The notes below the pieces were generated by a model that worked only from the letters and a program-made list of their open reading frames with translations, did not search any database and was not told the DNA's origin. A stretch of 47,967 nucleotides of DNA from Streptomyces bohaiensis (GTDB lineage: Bacteria; Actinomycetota; Actinomycetes; Streptomycetales; Streptomycetaceae). The position numbers were made by a program, and so were the translations under genes. Where the stretch lies: assembly GCF_012033785.1 (NCBI RefSeq), contig NZ_JAAVJC010000011.1, positions 1 through 47,967 on the forward strand, written 5' to 3'. Of this stretch, positions 32,551 to 40,555 are shown in pieces; the first letter of the stretch is position 1, and the number at the start of each line of letters is the position of its first letter.

Positions 32551-33605
32551 CGGTGGCCTCCGTGCGGGCCGTGGCCGGGAGCCGGGTAGCCGTACCCGTT
32601 GCCCGGTGCCGGGTAGCCGTACCCGCCGCTCGCCGGCGGTGCGGTGGGCGGGGGCCACGGCCCTCCGGGCGGCACGGGCGCGGGGGTGCGGGGACCCTGC
32701 GCGCCGTACTGCGGCGGCACCGGGGCGCGGCCGTGGGACGGCGGCGCGGCGCCGGCGGGCGGTTGCGGCGGCAGCGTCCCGACCGCGCCGGTGACGGCGG
32801 GGGCGAGCTCGCGGTAGGTCTGGTGGAGGTCGGAGACCACCTTGCGGACGGAGCGCACCAGCAGGGACTTGTCGACGCGGCCGCGGCGGCGGCCGGCCAA
32901 CTGGTCGGCGCCCGCGGCGTCCTCGGCCAGCAGTCCGGCGACGCGGGCGCCGCTGCCGGCGGCGGTCAGCATCTCGTTGACCTGGCTCGCGATCCGGCCG
33001 CCCTGGGAGGGCTCGGTGACCAGGAGCAGCCCGATCGGCGGGCGGCCGTGCTGGGCCGCGCCCCGGTGCTGCCCGTGGAGCTTGGCGCTGAGCGCGAGGG
33101 CGCGTTCGCGGGTGTGGGCGAGGTTCTCGGGCTGGGTGCGGGTGACGAGCAGCACGACGGCGGCGTGCGGCAGCAGCGCCAGCGCGGGCGAGTCCGGGCC
33201 GAGGCGGCCGCAGTCGGCGACGACGTCGGCCGCTGCCTCCTCGTGCGGGGAGCGGGCCAGCTCGGCGAACGCCTTGCCCAGGGCCCCGTACTGGCCGGAG
33301 ACGCCGGTGCCCTGGTCGGAGGAGGTGAGCCCGACGATCAGGTCGAGGCCGCCGGAGACACGCTGCGAGTGGTCCCACAGCTGCTCGGCGGCGATACCGC
33401 GGCGAGCGGTGGCGGCGAGCGACAGCAGCCCGGTGCCGGGGTCGAGCGGCCGCCCGTCCTCGCGGGCCGAGCGGTAGACGAGGTCGCCGCCGGCGGGGTC
33501 CACCTCGGCGAGCAGCGCGCGGCGCGGCCACAGCGCGGCGAGAGCCACGGCGGTGGTGGTGGCTCCGGGCGATCCCTTGTCGGCCGCCACTGCGATGAGC
33601 GCCAT
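32547..33605 (-). CDS. TadZ/CpaE-like atypical ParA-type ATPase
   Basis: This 352-aa protein of the ParA/MinD superfamily localises the Tad machine in other bacteria. The N-terminus MALIAVAADKGSPGATTTAV corresponds to the deviant Walker A KGGxGKTT, but the second Lys is replaced by Ala (GATTT), as reported for atypical TadZ proteins. VLLVTRTQPENLAHTRERAL and GRPPIGLLLVTEP follow the fold. Residues ~265-352 are a Pro/Gly/Tyr tail with repeated YGYPAPG, probably disordered. It sits between CpaB and CpaF, the normal place. Confidence 0.82.
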   Translation of the reverse strand: MALIAVAADKGSPGATTTAVALAALWPRRALLAEVDPAGGDLVYRSAREDGRPLDPGTGLLSLAATARRGIAAEQLWDHSQRVSGGLDLIVGLTSSDQGTGVSGQYGALGKAFAELARSPHEEAAADVVADCGRLGPDSPALALLPHAAVVLLVTRTQPENLAHTRERALALSAKLHGQHRGAAQHGRPPIGLLLVTEPSQGGRIASQVNEMLTAAGSGARVAGLLAEDAAGADQLAGRRRGRVDKSLLVRSVRKVVSDLHQTYRELAPAVTGAVGTLPPQPPAGAAPPSHGRAPVPPQYGAQGPRTPAPVPPGGPWPPPTAPPASGGYGYPAPGNGYGYPAPGHGPHGGHR

Positions 33606-33742
33606 CTCTCTGCTTCAGCCCCTCGACCGGGTGCTCGCCCGGCCCGTCGTCGGTGGTGTGGTGCGCGGTCGGTACGGGCACCGGCGGGTGTCCGCCGTCC
33701 CGTCGCTGGTCGCGTTCGGCTCGGCCGGGGGCCGGCCGTGGT

Positions 33743-34435
33743 TCAGTCGGCGCTGCCGGGAACGACGACGAGAGTGACGTCCCCGGTTGCAGCGGCCCGC
33801 GCGAGATCCGCCGCGTCGGAGGCGGAGACCCGCAGGGTCACGAGCCGGTCCCCGCCGCCGGCGCCGCTCTCCACCATGTGGACCTTGGCGGCGTCGACGA
33901 GGGTTCCCGACGTGCCGGTGACGGCCTCGTCCTCGCCGCTGTCCCGGCCCACCCGGTAGGCGGTCACCGTCTCGCCGGCGCTCAGCCCGGAGGGGTAGCG
34001 GCCCTGGGAGAGGCTGAGGCCGACCAGCACCTGGTCGCGGTCGAGGGTCTCCTCCGCGGTCAGCATCTCCCCCACCATGACGGTCCCCGGTACGAGGTCG
34101 ACGCTGGGGATGAGGTCCTGCTGGAGGCGTGAACGGTTGCGCCACTCGAAGTAGTTGACGGCGGAGTCCTCCGCCACGAGCACGGCGGTGATCGCGCTCT
34201 CGGGTACCGGCTGCCCCGCGGGGACGCGCTCGGTGATCTTCACGGCCTCGACCCGGTCGCCGGCCTGGATCACCAGCGTGGTGGCGCCGAGGGCACCGGC
34301 GAGGATCAGCAGCACGGCGAGCGCGGCGAGCGCGGGCTTCCGCTCCCGCGGCGGCACCGGCAGCCGATCACCCATCGCCGGTCCGGCCGCGACCGACTTC
34401 TTGGCGATCGCAGACGAACGGTCCTGGGTCTTCAC
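33743..34435 (-). CDS. CpaB/RcpC-like SAF-domain pilus protein
   Basis: This 230-aa protein has one transmembrane helix (34-57, ALAALAVLLILAGALGATTL) and a SAF domain (~62-130: VKITERVPAGQPVPESAITA, LVPGTVMVGEMLTAE). This is the topology of CpaB/RcpC, which helps stabilise the pilus channel; in monoderm bacteria there is no outer-membrane secretin. The GTG start (VKTQDRSSA) has GGGGGTGG upstream and gives a family-like length. It is the first gene of the Tad operon; 137 nt separate it from the TadZ-like gene. Confidence 0.82.
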   Translation of the reverse strand: MKTQDRSSAIAKKSVAAGPAMGDRLPVPPRERKPALAALAVLLILAGALGATTLVIQAGDRVEAVKITERVPAGQPVPESAITAVLVAEDSAVNYFEWRNRSRLQQDLIPSVDLVPGTVMVGEMLTAEETLDRDQVLVGLSLSQGRYPSGLSAGETVTAYRVGRDSGEDEAVTGTSGTLVDAAKVHMVESGAGGGDRLVTLRVSASDAADLARAAATGDVTLVVVPGSAD

Positions 34436-35221
34436 GCCACCACCCCCGTGGAAATCACAGCACTCGACGGTCGAGCGGGGAATCCGATCTCGCGAACCGC
34501 CGACCGCGCTGAACAGAATTACTCGCAAGTCGCCATGACGCTACCAGGCGCTGAAACGGGGGAACAACGGCCAGGGGGAGTTCGACCGCGGTGGCCGAGC
34601 ACCCCTCGGACTCCCAACCGACCGCGCGTGCGCGCGGCTTCTGCACCACCCCTCCCCCGGGGGACGCTGCCATTGTAGTATTGGCGCCGCTACCCGGTGT
34701 TCAGGACCGACACCGAAGCGAGGCCGGGGGGCCAATCACGTTGACGACTTCGGGTGATCTGTGATGCCGGGCGAACCAACTCCGCCTGCGTGCGTCTCAT
34801 GTGGAGAACCTCCTGGGATCCGCCCGCAGCTACGCCGGTGAAACGATGACTTCCTGACGGAGTCCGCATGCCGTCCAGGTGCGGGGCGAGCTCACCTTCT
34901 GGCAACGCACCTGCGAGACCGTGGCGGCGCCCTTCGCGCCGAGGCGGAGGCGCGGCTCCGGGAGGCGGAGAGCAGAGGCACCGCCCAATGAACGTCTGCC
35001 GTGTCCACTCTTCGCCAGAACGACGACTGTGGAGTATGCGGTGCCTTCGTACGACCTCACGAGGGCGGTTCCGCCTGTCAGAACTCCGCGTGACAGCACT
35101 TCTGGCTTCACTGAGCTAGTGCGGTTGGGCCGGCAACGTGGTGAAGCTTCCGGTAGACGGGTTCACGACCTCCCTCGCCCCGCCAGAGGCTTCACGTGCT
35201 TGTCTGCCGGCCCGGGCTGAC
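34436..35221. other. Non-coding, partly degenerate region upstream of Tad operon
   Basis: 786 nt, less GC-rich than its surroundings. It must contain the Tad operon promoter. TACAAT on the minus strand (34672-34677) is a perfect -10-like hexamer but lacks a good -35. The remaining open frames on both strands lack domains. Given the transposase remnant that follows, this may be eroded insertion-sequence DNA. Confidence 0.4.
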
Positions 35222-35350
35222 GTGTACAGCTCTGCCCTGCACCTGCTGTCGACCGAGCTCCGCCGATGCCGGGAGGTGATCGGAACCCGCTGGCGACGCC
35301 TGAACACGGGGCGCCAGGCCCTGCTCACCCTCGCCTCCCTGCTTGTCGGT
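35222..35350 (+). pseudogene. N-terminal remnant of an IS5-type transposase
   Basis: The translation VYSSALHLLSTELRRCREVI continuing GTRWRRLNTGRQALLTLASL matches, from memory, the N-terminus of the short streptomycete IS5-family transposases (pattern ...RTHRRxxGSRWRRLxxGRQALLVLAHLRxG). After about 43 codons the similarity ends, and the sequence becomes the leader of the first VFGKKK gene. The HTH and DDE parts are missing, so it is a dead fragment. I see no terminal inverted repeats. Confidence 0.5.
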
Positions 35351-35419
35351 CCGATTCGCCTATTGTCCAGGCGGAAGAGACAGGGACTCCTGGGGGAGTC
35401 GCTGCGGGAGGGGATGGGC

Positions 35420-36169
35420 GTGTTCGGCAAGAAGAAGCACGATGAGTGGCCACTGACGGCGACTCTCGACTGGCGAGACATCAGGAAGTTCTCCGCCGCA
35501 CCGTACGGCGGATCAAGTGGCATCACTCCAGAGATGCGCGATCGATGCGCCGGTCTCACACCGGTCTGGGCCACGGCCGCAGAGGGATTCGTGCAGAGAT
35601 GGGGCCTGGTCGCCTACGTGGACCAGCAGGTGGAAGGAGGCACGATGGACGGCGCGTTCGGTCTGTTCACCGATCCCGAACACCTCCGCCCGATCTGTCG
35701 GCTCCTCGAGCCCGAGACGGGTGACGAGGGCAGACTCACCTACACTGCCGCCGATGAACACGGCGCCACTATCGGCACGATCACCAAAGAGCCACCCAGC
35801 CGCCGCCCCTTCAAGCACACGTGGCGTATCGGCACCCCGGGCGGCCGGATCATCCACGGCAGGAACTCGATCGCCACGAAGCAGGCACACCTTCAGGCAG
35901 CCCGCGAGACGCTGAATCCGTTCAACTTCGTTTCCACTGCGTTGGACGAAGGTGGCGGCAGCGAGATCGGCCCCAGGGGTCGTAGGCTGCTGTGGGTCGA
36001 CCCCGCCGGAGAGAACAAGCCAGTCCGCCGGTCCTACCTGATGTCCTCGCGCAGCGCCGACTTCGCCGCCATCACCGAACTGGGGGCCGCAACCATCGAC
36101 CGCCGACTCGCGCTGCTCGCCGCCGTCGCGGAGGCCCGCTCTCTGAACCTCAGCCCCTTCACGGCCTGA
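35420..36169 (+). CDS. VFGKKK-family protein, copy 1 of 5
   Basis: I do not recognise this 249-aa soluble protein family. It has no signal peptide or membrane segment. Family landmarks: VFGKKK N-terminus; LDWRDIRKFSAAP (~17-29); variable segment (~30-75); DGAFGLFTDPEHLRPICRLL (~75-95); TAADEHGATIGTITK; FKHTWRI-TPGG-IIHGRN; ATKQAHLQAARETLNPFNF; and the C-terminal SADFAAITELGAATIDRRLA then LLAAVAEARSL. The beta-rich middle and the final 'aD...lD.r.alLA' helix recall tubby/scramblase-like (LOR) folds; this is inference. GTG is chosen since all copies start there and GGGAGGGG lies 6-7 nt upstream. The most diverged C-terminal segment (NKPVRRSYLMSSR) groups with copy 2. Confidence 0.85.
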   Translation: MFGKKKHDEWPLTATLDWRDIRKFSAAPYGGSSGITPEMRDRCAGLTPVWATAAEGFVQRWGLVAYVDQQVEGGTMDGAFGLFTDPEHLRPICRLLEPETGDEGRLTYTAADEHGATIGTITKEPPSRRPFKHTWRIGTPGGRIIHGRNSIATKQAHLQAARETLNPFNFVSTALDEGGGSEIGPRGRRLLWVDPAGENKPVRRSYLMSSRSADFAAITELGAATIDRRLALLAAVAEARSLNLSPFTA

Positions 36170-36297
36170 GCTGCGCGCTGACCAACCGAAGCCGTCGCCG
36201 AATCCCCCGCCACACGCTCTGCTTCGGTGGCATGACCCCGTCGACTCGGCATACGGCAAGGTCTCCGTGCCGTTGAGCGAGGTGTCGAGCGCCTCCC

Positions 36298-37095
36298 TCA
36301 ACGGCTCGGGACTCCCTCCGTTGCCGGCCATTCCCCTCTCCGTGACAGCCTTGGGCGAGACGCCTCACTCCCGACCGAAGCGCTCTGCACGGGCGCCAGG
36401 CTGCCGTCGAGCACCATGATGCCGCTACCCACCGGCCCGGCGCCGGCGTTGGAAGGCATCCGCACGCCGGACATCTCGCCGTCAGTCGGCGCCGACGGTC
36501 GCAGCACGAGCCCGTGCGGGAACTTTCGTGCCGTGGCCACGAAGCCCCGGTACTGCGAGGAGAGCGGGTCCGTCGTACCGGCAACGAGAAGCCCGTGCCC
36601 TCCGTCCATTCCCGACCGGATCAGTGTTTCCGGAGGCTTGTCGATCCCCGTTTCGCAGACGAGTTGGGCATCGTCCGCGACCACAACGAACGGGTCGCCC
36701 GCCACAGGCGCCGGCGCCTCGGCCGGCTGACCCGCCGTTGCCTCACCCTCGATAGGGGCCGCCATTCGGCTCTCCCGTGCAGCCCCCGCAAGAGGGAACG
36801 CCTCGGGTGTGATCACCACGAGCGGTGTTCCGATCTCCCACAGACTGTCCGCCGCGCAGAGCAGCACACCGGACCGTCAGGATCTCGGTGGGCCCGCGAC
36901 CACGAAGCCCGGCCCCGAGAGCGCCAGGTTCACACCCAGCGAGCGAAGAGTCTCGCCGCCGACCCCGAGCATCGCCCGGAGCGCACCGCGCTCCTCGTCA
37001 CGGGTGTCGAGAGCGCGGGCCGCTACGTGGGGTCCTCGATGACAACAGTGCAGGAGCCCGCGGAACCCACTGCCGCCTGCCCCAAGGCGAGCCGT
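36298..37095 (-). pseudogene. FtsK/SpoIIIE-type ATPase C-terminal fragment with in-frame stop
   Basis: One minus-strand frame reads LDTRDEERGALRAMLGVGGE, TLRSLGVNLALSGPGFVVAG, then PPRS-stop-RSGVLLCAADSL and LWEIGTPLVVITPEAFPLA, PFVVVADDAQLVCETG, SGMDGGHGLLVAGTTD, GEMSGVRMPSNAGAGPVGSG. This is the last ATPase domain of actinobacterial FtsK/SpoIIIE (EccC-like) proteins. The Walker A should be GPPRSGRS; its Gly codon is TGA (36877-36879), and the following ST is changed. The frame is otherwise continuous. The N-terminal >1000 residues are absent and the 5' limit is ragged. The fragment lies antisense between copies 1 and 2 of the VFGKKK genes. Confidence 0.72.
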
Positions 37096-37195
37096 GCCAC
37101 CCTGCCGCTCCCAGGGCCGCCGCTGACGCGGAGCTGGACACTAGGCTTGCCTCAGGTGGTGCACGGGGCGCAGCCGCGGCGGGAAGGACCTTCGC

Positions 37196-37951
37196 GTGTT
37201 CGGCAAGAAGAAGCACCAGCAGCAGGGGCCGCTGGTGGCGACGCTCGACTGGCGTGACATACGGATGTTCTCGGCAGCCCCCGGCGGCGGTGATGTCGGC
37301 ATCACCACTGAGCTGCGCCGACGATGCGCCGGCCTCACGCCGGTCTGGGCCGCCCCCGCGAAAGGCATGGTCCCCCGATGGGGTTTGGCGGCCTTCGTGG
37401 ATGCGCCCGTGGAGGGGCCCAAGGCCGACGGGGCGTTCGGCCTGTTCACCGACCCCGAGTACCAACGCCCGATCTGTCGGCTGCTCGAACCCGAATCTGA
37501 CGGCGACAGCGGTCTTCGGTACACCGCCACCGACGAGCGAGGCGAGACCATCGGCACCATCACCAAGGTGGCGCCCACGCGACGGCCGTTCAAGCACACG
37601 TGGCGAATCACCACCCCGGACGGACTCAGTGTCCAGGGCAGAAACGCCTGGGCCACGAAGCAACGGCACGTCCGCGAAGCGCGTGGCTACCTGAATCCCC
37701 TCAACTACGTTGTCGGTGCGGCCGACGACAGCAGCTGGGCCACGGGCAACCGGGGCCGGGAGCTCTTCTGGGTCGATCCGGCCGACGACAGCAGACGTGC
37801 GAACACCACGTACCTGATGTCCTCGACCAGCGCTGACTTCGCCCGTCTCACAGACCAGGGGGCCGGGCTGCTCGACCGCCGACTCGCGCTGCTCGCCGTC
37901 ATCGGCGAGGCCCGGTCCCTCGACCTCAAGCCACCGACGCCTCCGGTGTGA
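37196..37951 (+). CDS. VFGKKK-family protein, copy 2 of 5
   Basis: A 251-aa member of the family: VFGKKKHQQQ start, LDWRDIRMFSAAPGGG, DGAFGLFTDPEYQRPICRLL, FKHTWRITTPDG, VQGRNAWATKQRHVREARGY and SADFARLTDQGAGLLDRRLA. It is clearly diverged from copies 3 and 4 over its whole length, especially in the segment after NPLNYVVGAADD. The GTG follows GGGAAGGAC. It is the first gene of a same-strand run (copies 2-5, ~100-130-nt spacers). Its promoter region is shared with the antisense FtsK fragment. Function unknown; family features as for copy 1. Confidence 0.85.
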   Translation: MFGKKKHQQQGPLVATLDWRDIRMFSAAPGGGDVGITTELRRRCAGLTPVWAAPAKGMVPRWGLAAFVDAPVEGPKADGAFGLFTDPEYQRPICRLLEPESDGDSGLRYTATDERGETIGTITKVAPTRRPFKHTWRITTPDGLSVQGRNAWATKQRHVREARGYLNPLNYVVGAADDSSWATGNRGRELFWVDPADDSRRANTTYLMSSTSADFARLTDQGAGLLDRRLALLAVIGEARSLDLKPPTPPV

Positions 37952-38077
37952 GCACCTCCCTGGGCGGCCACCGGTGGCGGCGCGACCCGGGGTATGTTCG
38001 CCGAGCCGATTCGCCCTCCGGTCGGAGGGCGGCGAGAGGCAGGGCTCCCCGGAGAGTCGCTGCGGGGAGGGGACGCG

Positions 38078-38821
38078 GTGTTCGGCAAGAAGAAGCAGGA
38101 CGAGGGGCCGCTGACGGCCACTCTGGACTGGCGCGACATCCGGAGGTTCACCGCGGCCCCTTTCGGCGCCTCGTACGGCATCAGCCCGGATATGTACCAT
38201 CGCTGCGCGGGCCTGAATCCGGTCTGGGCAAAGACCCCCAAGGGCCACACGCTGAAATGGGCGTTGGTGGCTTTCGTTGACCAGGAGGTGGAGGGAGAAA
38301 AGGCTGACGGGGCATTCGGGCTGTTCACCGACCCGGAGCACCTCCGGCCGATCTGCCGGCTTCTCGAGCCCGACGCCGGTAAGGACGGGAGCCTTGTCTA
38401 CACCGCTACGGACGACCGGGGCAAGACGATAGGCACCCTGACCAAGGTGCCGCCCAGTAGCCGTCTCTTCAAGCACACATGGCGTATCGACACCCCGGCA
38501 GGCCAGGTCATTCACGGCAGGAACTCTCGCGCCACCAAGCAGGCGCACCATCTGGCGGCTCGCGAGATCCTGAATCCACTCAACCACCTTTTCGGCGCCT
38601 TGGACGAGGGCACTGGCAGCGACGGTGGGCCGCGAGGCCGAAGGCTGTTCTGGATCGATCCCACCGACGAGAGCAGGCGAGCCAACAGAACATTCGTCAT
38701 GCAATCGTGCAGCGCGGACTTCGCCAGCGTCACGGACCAGGGTCCGGCGACGCTCGACCGGCGCCTCGCGCTGCTGGCTGTCATCGCGGAGGGGCGGTCA
38801 CTGCACCTGGTCGCGAGGTGA
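38078..38821 (+). CDS. VFGKKK-family protein, copy 3 of 5
   Basis: A 247-aa member starting at a GTG with GGGGAGGGG 5-6 nt upstream. It is very similar to copy 4 from about residue 75 to the end (RPICRLLEPDAGKDGSLVYT, HHLAAREILNPLNHLFGALD, GPRGRRLFWIDP, SCSADFASVTDQGPATLDRR) but differs at many positions between residues 25 and 70 (FGASYGISPDMYHRCAGLNP). Its leader, including CCGATTCGCC and GAGAGTCGCTGCGGG, resembles that of copy 1, so both may carry related control sequences. Function unknown. Confidence 0.87.
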   Translation: MFGKKKQDEGPLTATLDWRDIRRFTAAPFGASYGISPDMYHRCAGLNPVWAKTPKGHTLKWALVAFVDQEVEGEKADGAFGLFTDPEHLRPICRLLEPDAGKDGSLVYTATDDRGKTIGTLTKVPPSSRLFKHTWRIDTPAGQVIHGRNSRATKQAHHLAAREILNPLNHLFGALDEGTGSDGGPRGRRLFWIDPTDESRRANRTFVMQSCSADFASVTDQGPATLDRRLALLAVIAEGRSLHLVAR

Positions 38822-38822
38822 T

Positions 38823-38941
38823 GCGGACGCCGGGATCACCACCCGGCGGGTCCACCGCACAACACGGCCGCCGGAGGCGGAAGGGCGCCGGCGGCGCTCC
38901 TGTCCCGGCCGCCAGAGGCAGAGGCACACCACCGGAGGGGG
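38823..38941 (+). repeat. Intergenic repeat, copy A
   Basis: The spacer between family copies 3 and 4 is nearly identical to 39695-39813 (about a dozen differences or fewer over ~118 nt), including CCGCCGGAGGCGGAAGGGCG and GGCAGAGGCACACCACCGGA. It supplies the ribosome site of copy 4. Confidence 0.85.
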
Positions 38942-38947
38942 ATGAGG

Positions 38948-39694
38948 GTGTTCGGCAAGAAGAAGAAGCAGGACGAGGGGCCAGTGACGGCCACTCTGGA
39001 CTGGCGTGACATCCGGAGGTTCTCAGCGGCTCCGTACGCGGGCTCGACGGCGATCAGCCCCGAGATGCGTCAGCGATGCGCGGGGCTCACACCGATCTGG
39101 GCAATTCTTCCGAAAGGTTATCTCCAGAAGTGGGGGCTGGTGGGTTTTGTGGACCAGCCCGTGGAAGGCGACAAGGTGGACGGCGCGTTCGGGGTCTTCA
39201 CCGACCCGGAGCACCTCCGGCCGATCTGCCGGCTTCTCGAGCCCGACGCCGGTAAGGACGGCAGCCTTGTCTACACCGCCACGGACGACCAGGGCAGGAC
39301 CATAGGCACCCTGACCAAGGTGCCGCCAAGTCACCGCCCCTTCAAGCACACATGGCGTATCGAGACTCCTGCGGGTCAGATCATCCATGGCAGGAACTAT
39401 GCCGCCACCAAGCAGGCGCATCACATTGCGGCTCGCGAGATCTTGAACCCTCTCAACCACCTCTTCGGCGCTTTGGACGACGGCGGGGGCACCGAAGGCG
39501 GGCCACGAGGCCGAAGGCTCTTCTGGATCGATCCGGCGGACAACAGCAAGCGCGCCCGCAAGACGTTCGTCATGGAGTCGTGCAGCGCGGACTTCGCCAG
39601 CGTCACGGACCAGGGTCCGGCGACACTCGACCGGCGCCTCGCGCTGCTGGCTGTCATCGCGGAGGGACGGTCACTGCACCTGGGCTCGAGCTGA
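38948..39694 (+). CDS. VFGKKK-family protein, copy 4 of 5
   Basis: A 248-aa member, closest to copy 3. The GTG at 38948 is preferred to the ATG at 38942, because GGAGGGG sits 7 nt before the GTG but only 1 nt before the ATG, and every copy begins VFGKK. The variable segment reads YAGSTAISPEMRQRCAGLTP then IWAILPKGYLQKWGLVGFVD. The remainder nearly equals copy 3. The block of spacer plus gene (~870 nt) is the visible duplication unit. Function unknown. Confidence 0.87.
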   Translation: MFGKKKKQDEGPVTATLDWRDIRRFSAAPYAGSTAISPEMRQRCAGLTPIWAILPKGYLQKWGLVGFVDQPVEGDKVDGAFGVFTDPEHLRPICRLLEPDAGKDGSLVYTATDDQGRTIGTLTKVPPSHRPFKHTWRIETPAGQIIHGRNYAATKQAHHIAAREILNPLNHLFGALDDGGGTEGGPRGRRLFWIDPADNSKRARKTFVMESCSADFASVTDQGPATLDRRLALLAVIAEGRSLHLGSS

Positions 39695-39813
39695 CGCGGA
39701 CTCCGGGATCACCACCCGGCGGGTCCATCGCACGACACGGCCGCCGGAGGCGGAAGGGCGCGGGCGCCGCTCCTGCCCCGGCCGCCAGAGGCAGAGGCAC
39801 ACCACCGGAGGGA
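39695..39813 (+). repeat. Intergenic repeat, copy B
   Basis: The spacer between copies 4 and 5, the near-identical partner of 38823-38941. Confidence 0.85.
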
Positions 39814-39820
39814 GATCAGG

Positions 39821-40555
39821 GTGTTCGGCAAGAAGAGAAGGCCTTCGAAGGGACCGGCCCCGGCCACCCTGGACTGGCGGGAGATCAGAAAGTTCTGCGC
39901 GGCCGGGGACCGTGGCGGGTTCATGGTGGAGCCGGGGGTGTCTCGGACCTGTCCGGGGTCGACCGTGGTCTTCGCGACGACCGACCGGGGGACCCTGCCG
40001 AAGTGGGAAGTCACCGCGTTCGTCGATCAGCAGGTCGAGGGGGAGCCCGCTGAGGGCGCCTTCGGCCTGTTCACCGATCCCGACCATCTGCGTCCGATCT
40101 GCCGTGCCCTCGAACCCGAAGCGGCCGACGACGGCAGCCTGTCGTACACCGCGGTCGACGACCGCGGCAGCACCCTCGGCACCGTCACCAGGGTTCCGGC
40201 GTCGCACCGGCGCCTGAAGCACACCTGGCGCATCGACGCACCGGACGGCGCGGTCGTGGAGGGCAGGAACGTATGGGCCGCCCGCGGGCTGCTCACCCGG
40301 GGCCCGGGCGACCGCTTTCCCCTCGGGCATCTTGTCGGCGCCTCGGTCCCGGGCCAGGACAGCTGGACCAGAGGTCGCAGCCTCGACTGGACAACCGCCC
40401 CCGAGGACACCGGCAGGCGGGCCGACACCTCGCTGCTGATGTCGTCCACCGGCGCCGACCTTGCGTATCTCACGGAACGCGGGGCCGAGGTGCTCGATCG
40501 GCGGCTCGCGCTGCTCGCCGTGATCGCCGAGGGCCGGTCCCTGCGCCACCGGTAG
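39821..40555 (+). CDS. VFGKKK-family protein, copy 5 of 5
   Basis: A 244-aa, most divergent member: VFGKKRRPSKGPAPATLDWR, then DRGGFMVEPGVSRTCPGSTV in the variable segment, EGAFGLFTDPDHLRPICRAL, LKHTWRIDAPDG, VEGRNVWAARGLL (ATKQAH lost) and GADLAYLTERGAEVLDRRLA. Its spacer is nearly identical to that before copy 4 although the gene itself is not, so the coding parts have diverged or been exchanged faster than the spacers. The GTG follows GGAGGGAG. An 11-bp hairpin lies downstream. Function unknown. Confidence 0.85.
   Translation: MFGKKRRPSKGPAPATLDWREIRKFCAAGDRGGFMVEPGVSRTCPGSTVVFATTDRGTLPKWEVTAFVDQQVEGEPAEGAFGLFTDPDHLRPICRALEPEAADDGSLSYTAVDDRGSTLGTVTRVPASHRRLKHTWRIDAPDGAVVEGRNVWAARGLLTRGPGDRFPLGHLVGASVPGQDSWTRGRSLDWTTAPEDTGRRADTSLLMSSTGADLAYLTERGAEVLDRRLALLAVIAEGRSLRHR

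Noticed and set aside
34830-35111. Minus-strand frame of 93 aa upstream of the array
   Set aside because: Ends with a plausible-looking peptide but has no family resemblance, poor composition and no ribosome site.
36998-38704. Minus-strand open frame of 568 aa over family copies 2 and 3
   Set aside because: Shadow of the plus-strand genes: internal repeats in it simply mirror the paralogues.
35420-40555. Could the repeats be a CRISPR array or satellite?
   Set aside because: The repeating unit is a full gene plus spacer (~870 bp); there are no short repeats with unique spacers anywhere in the window.
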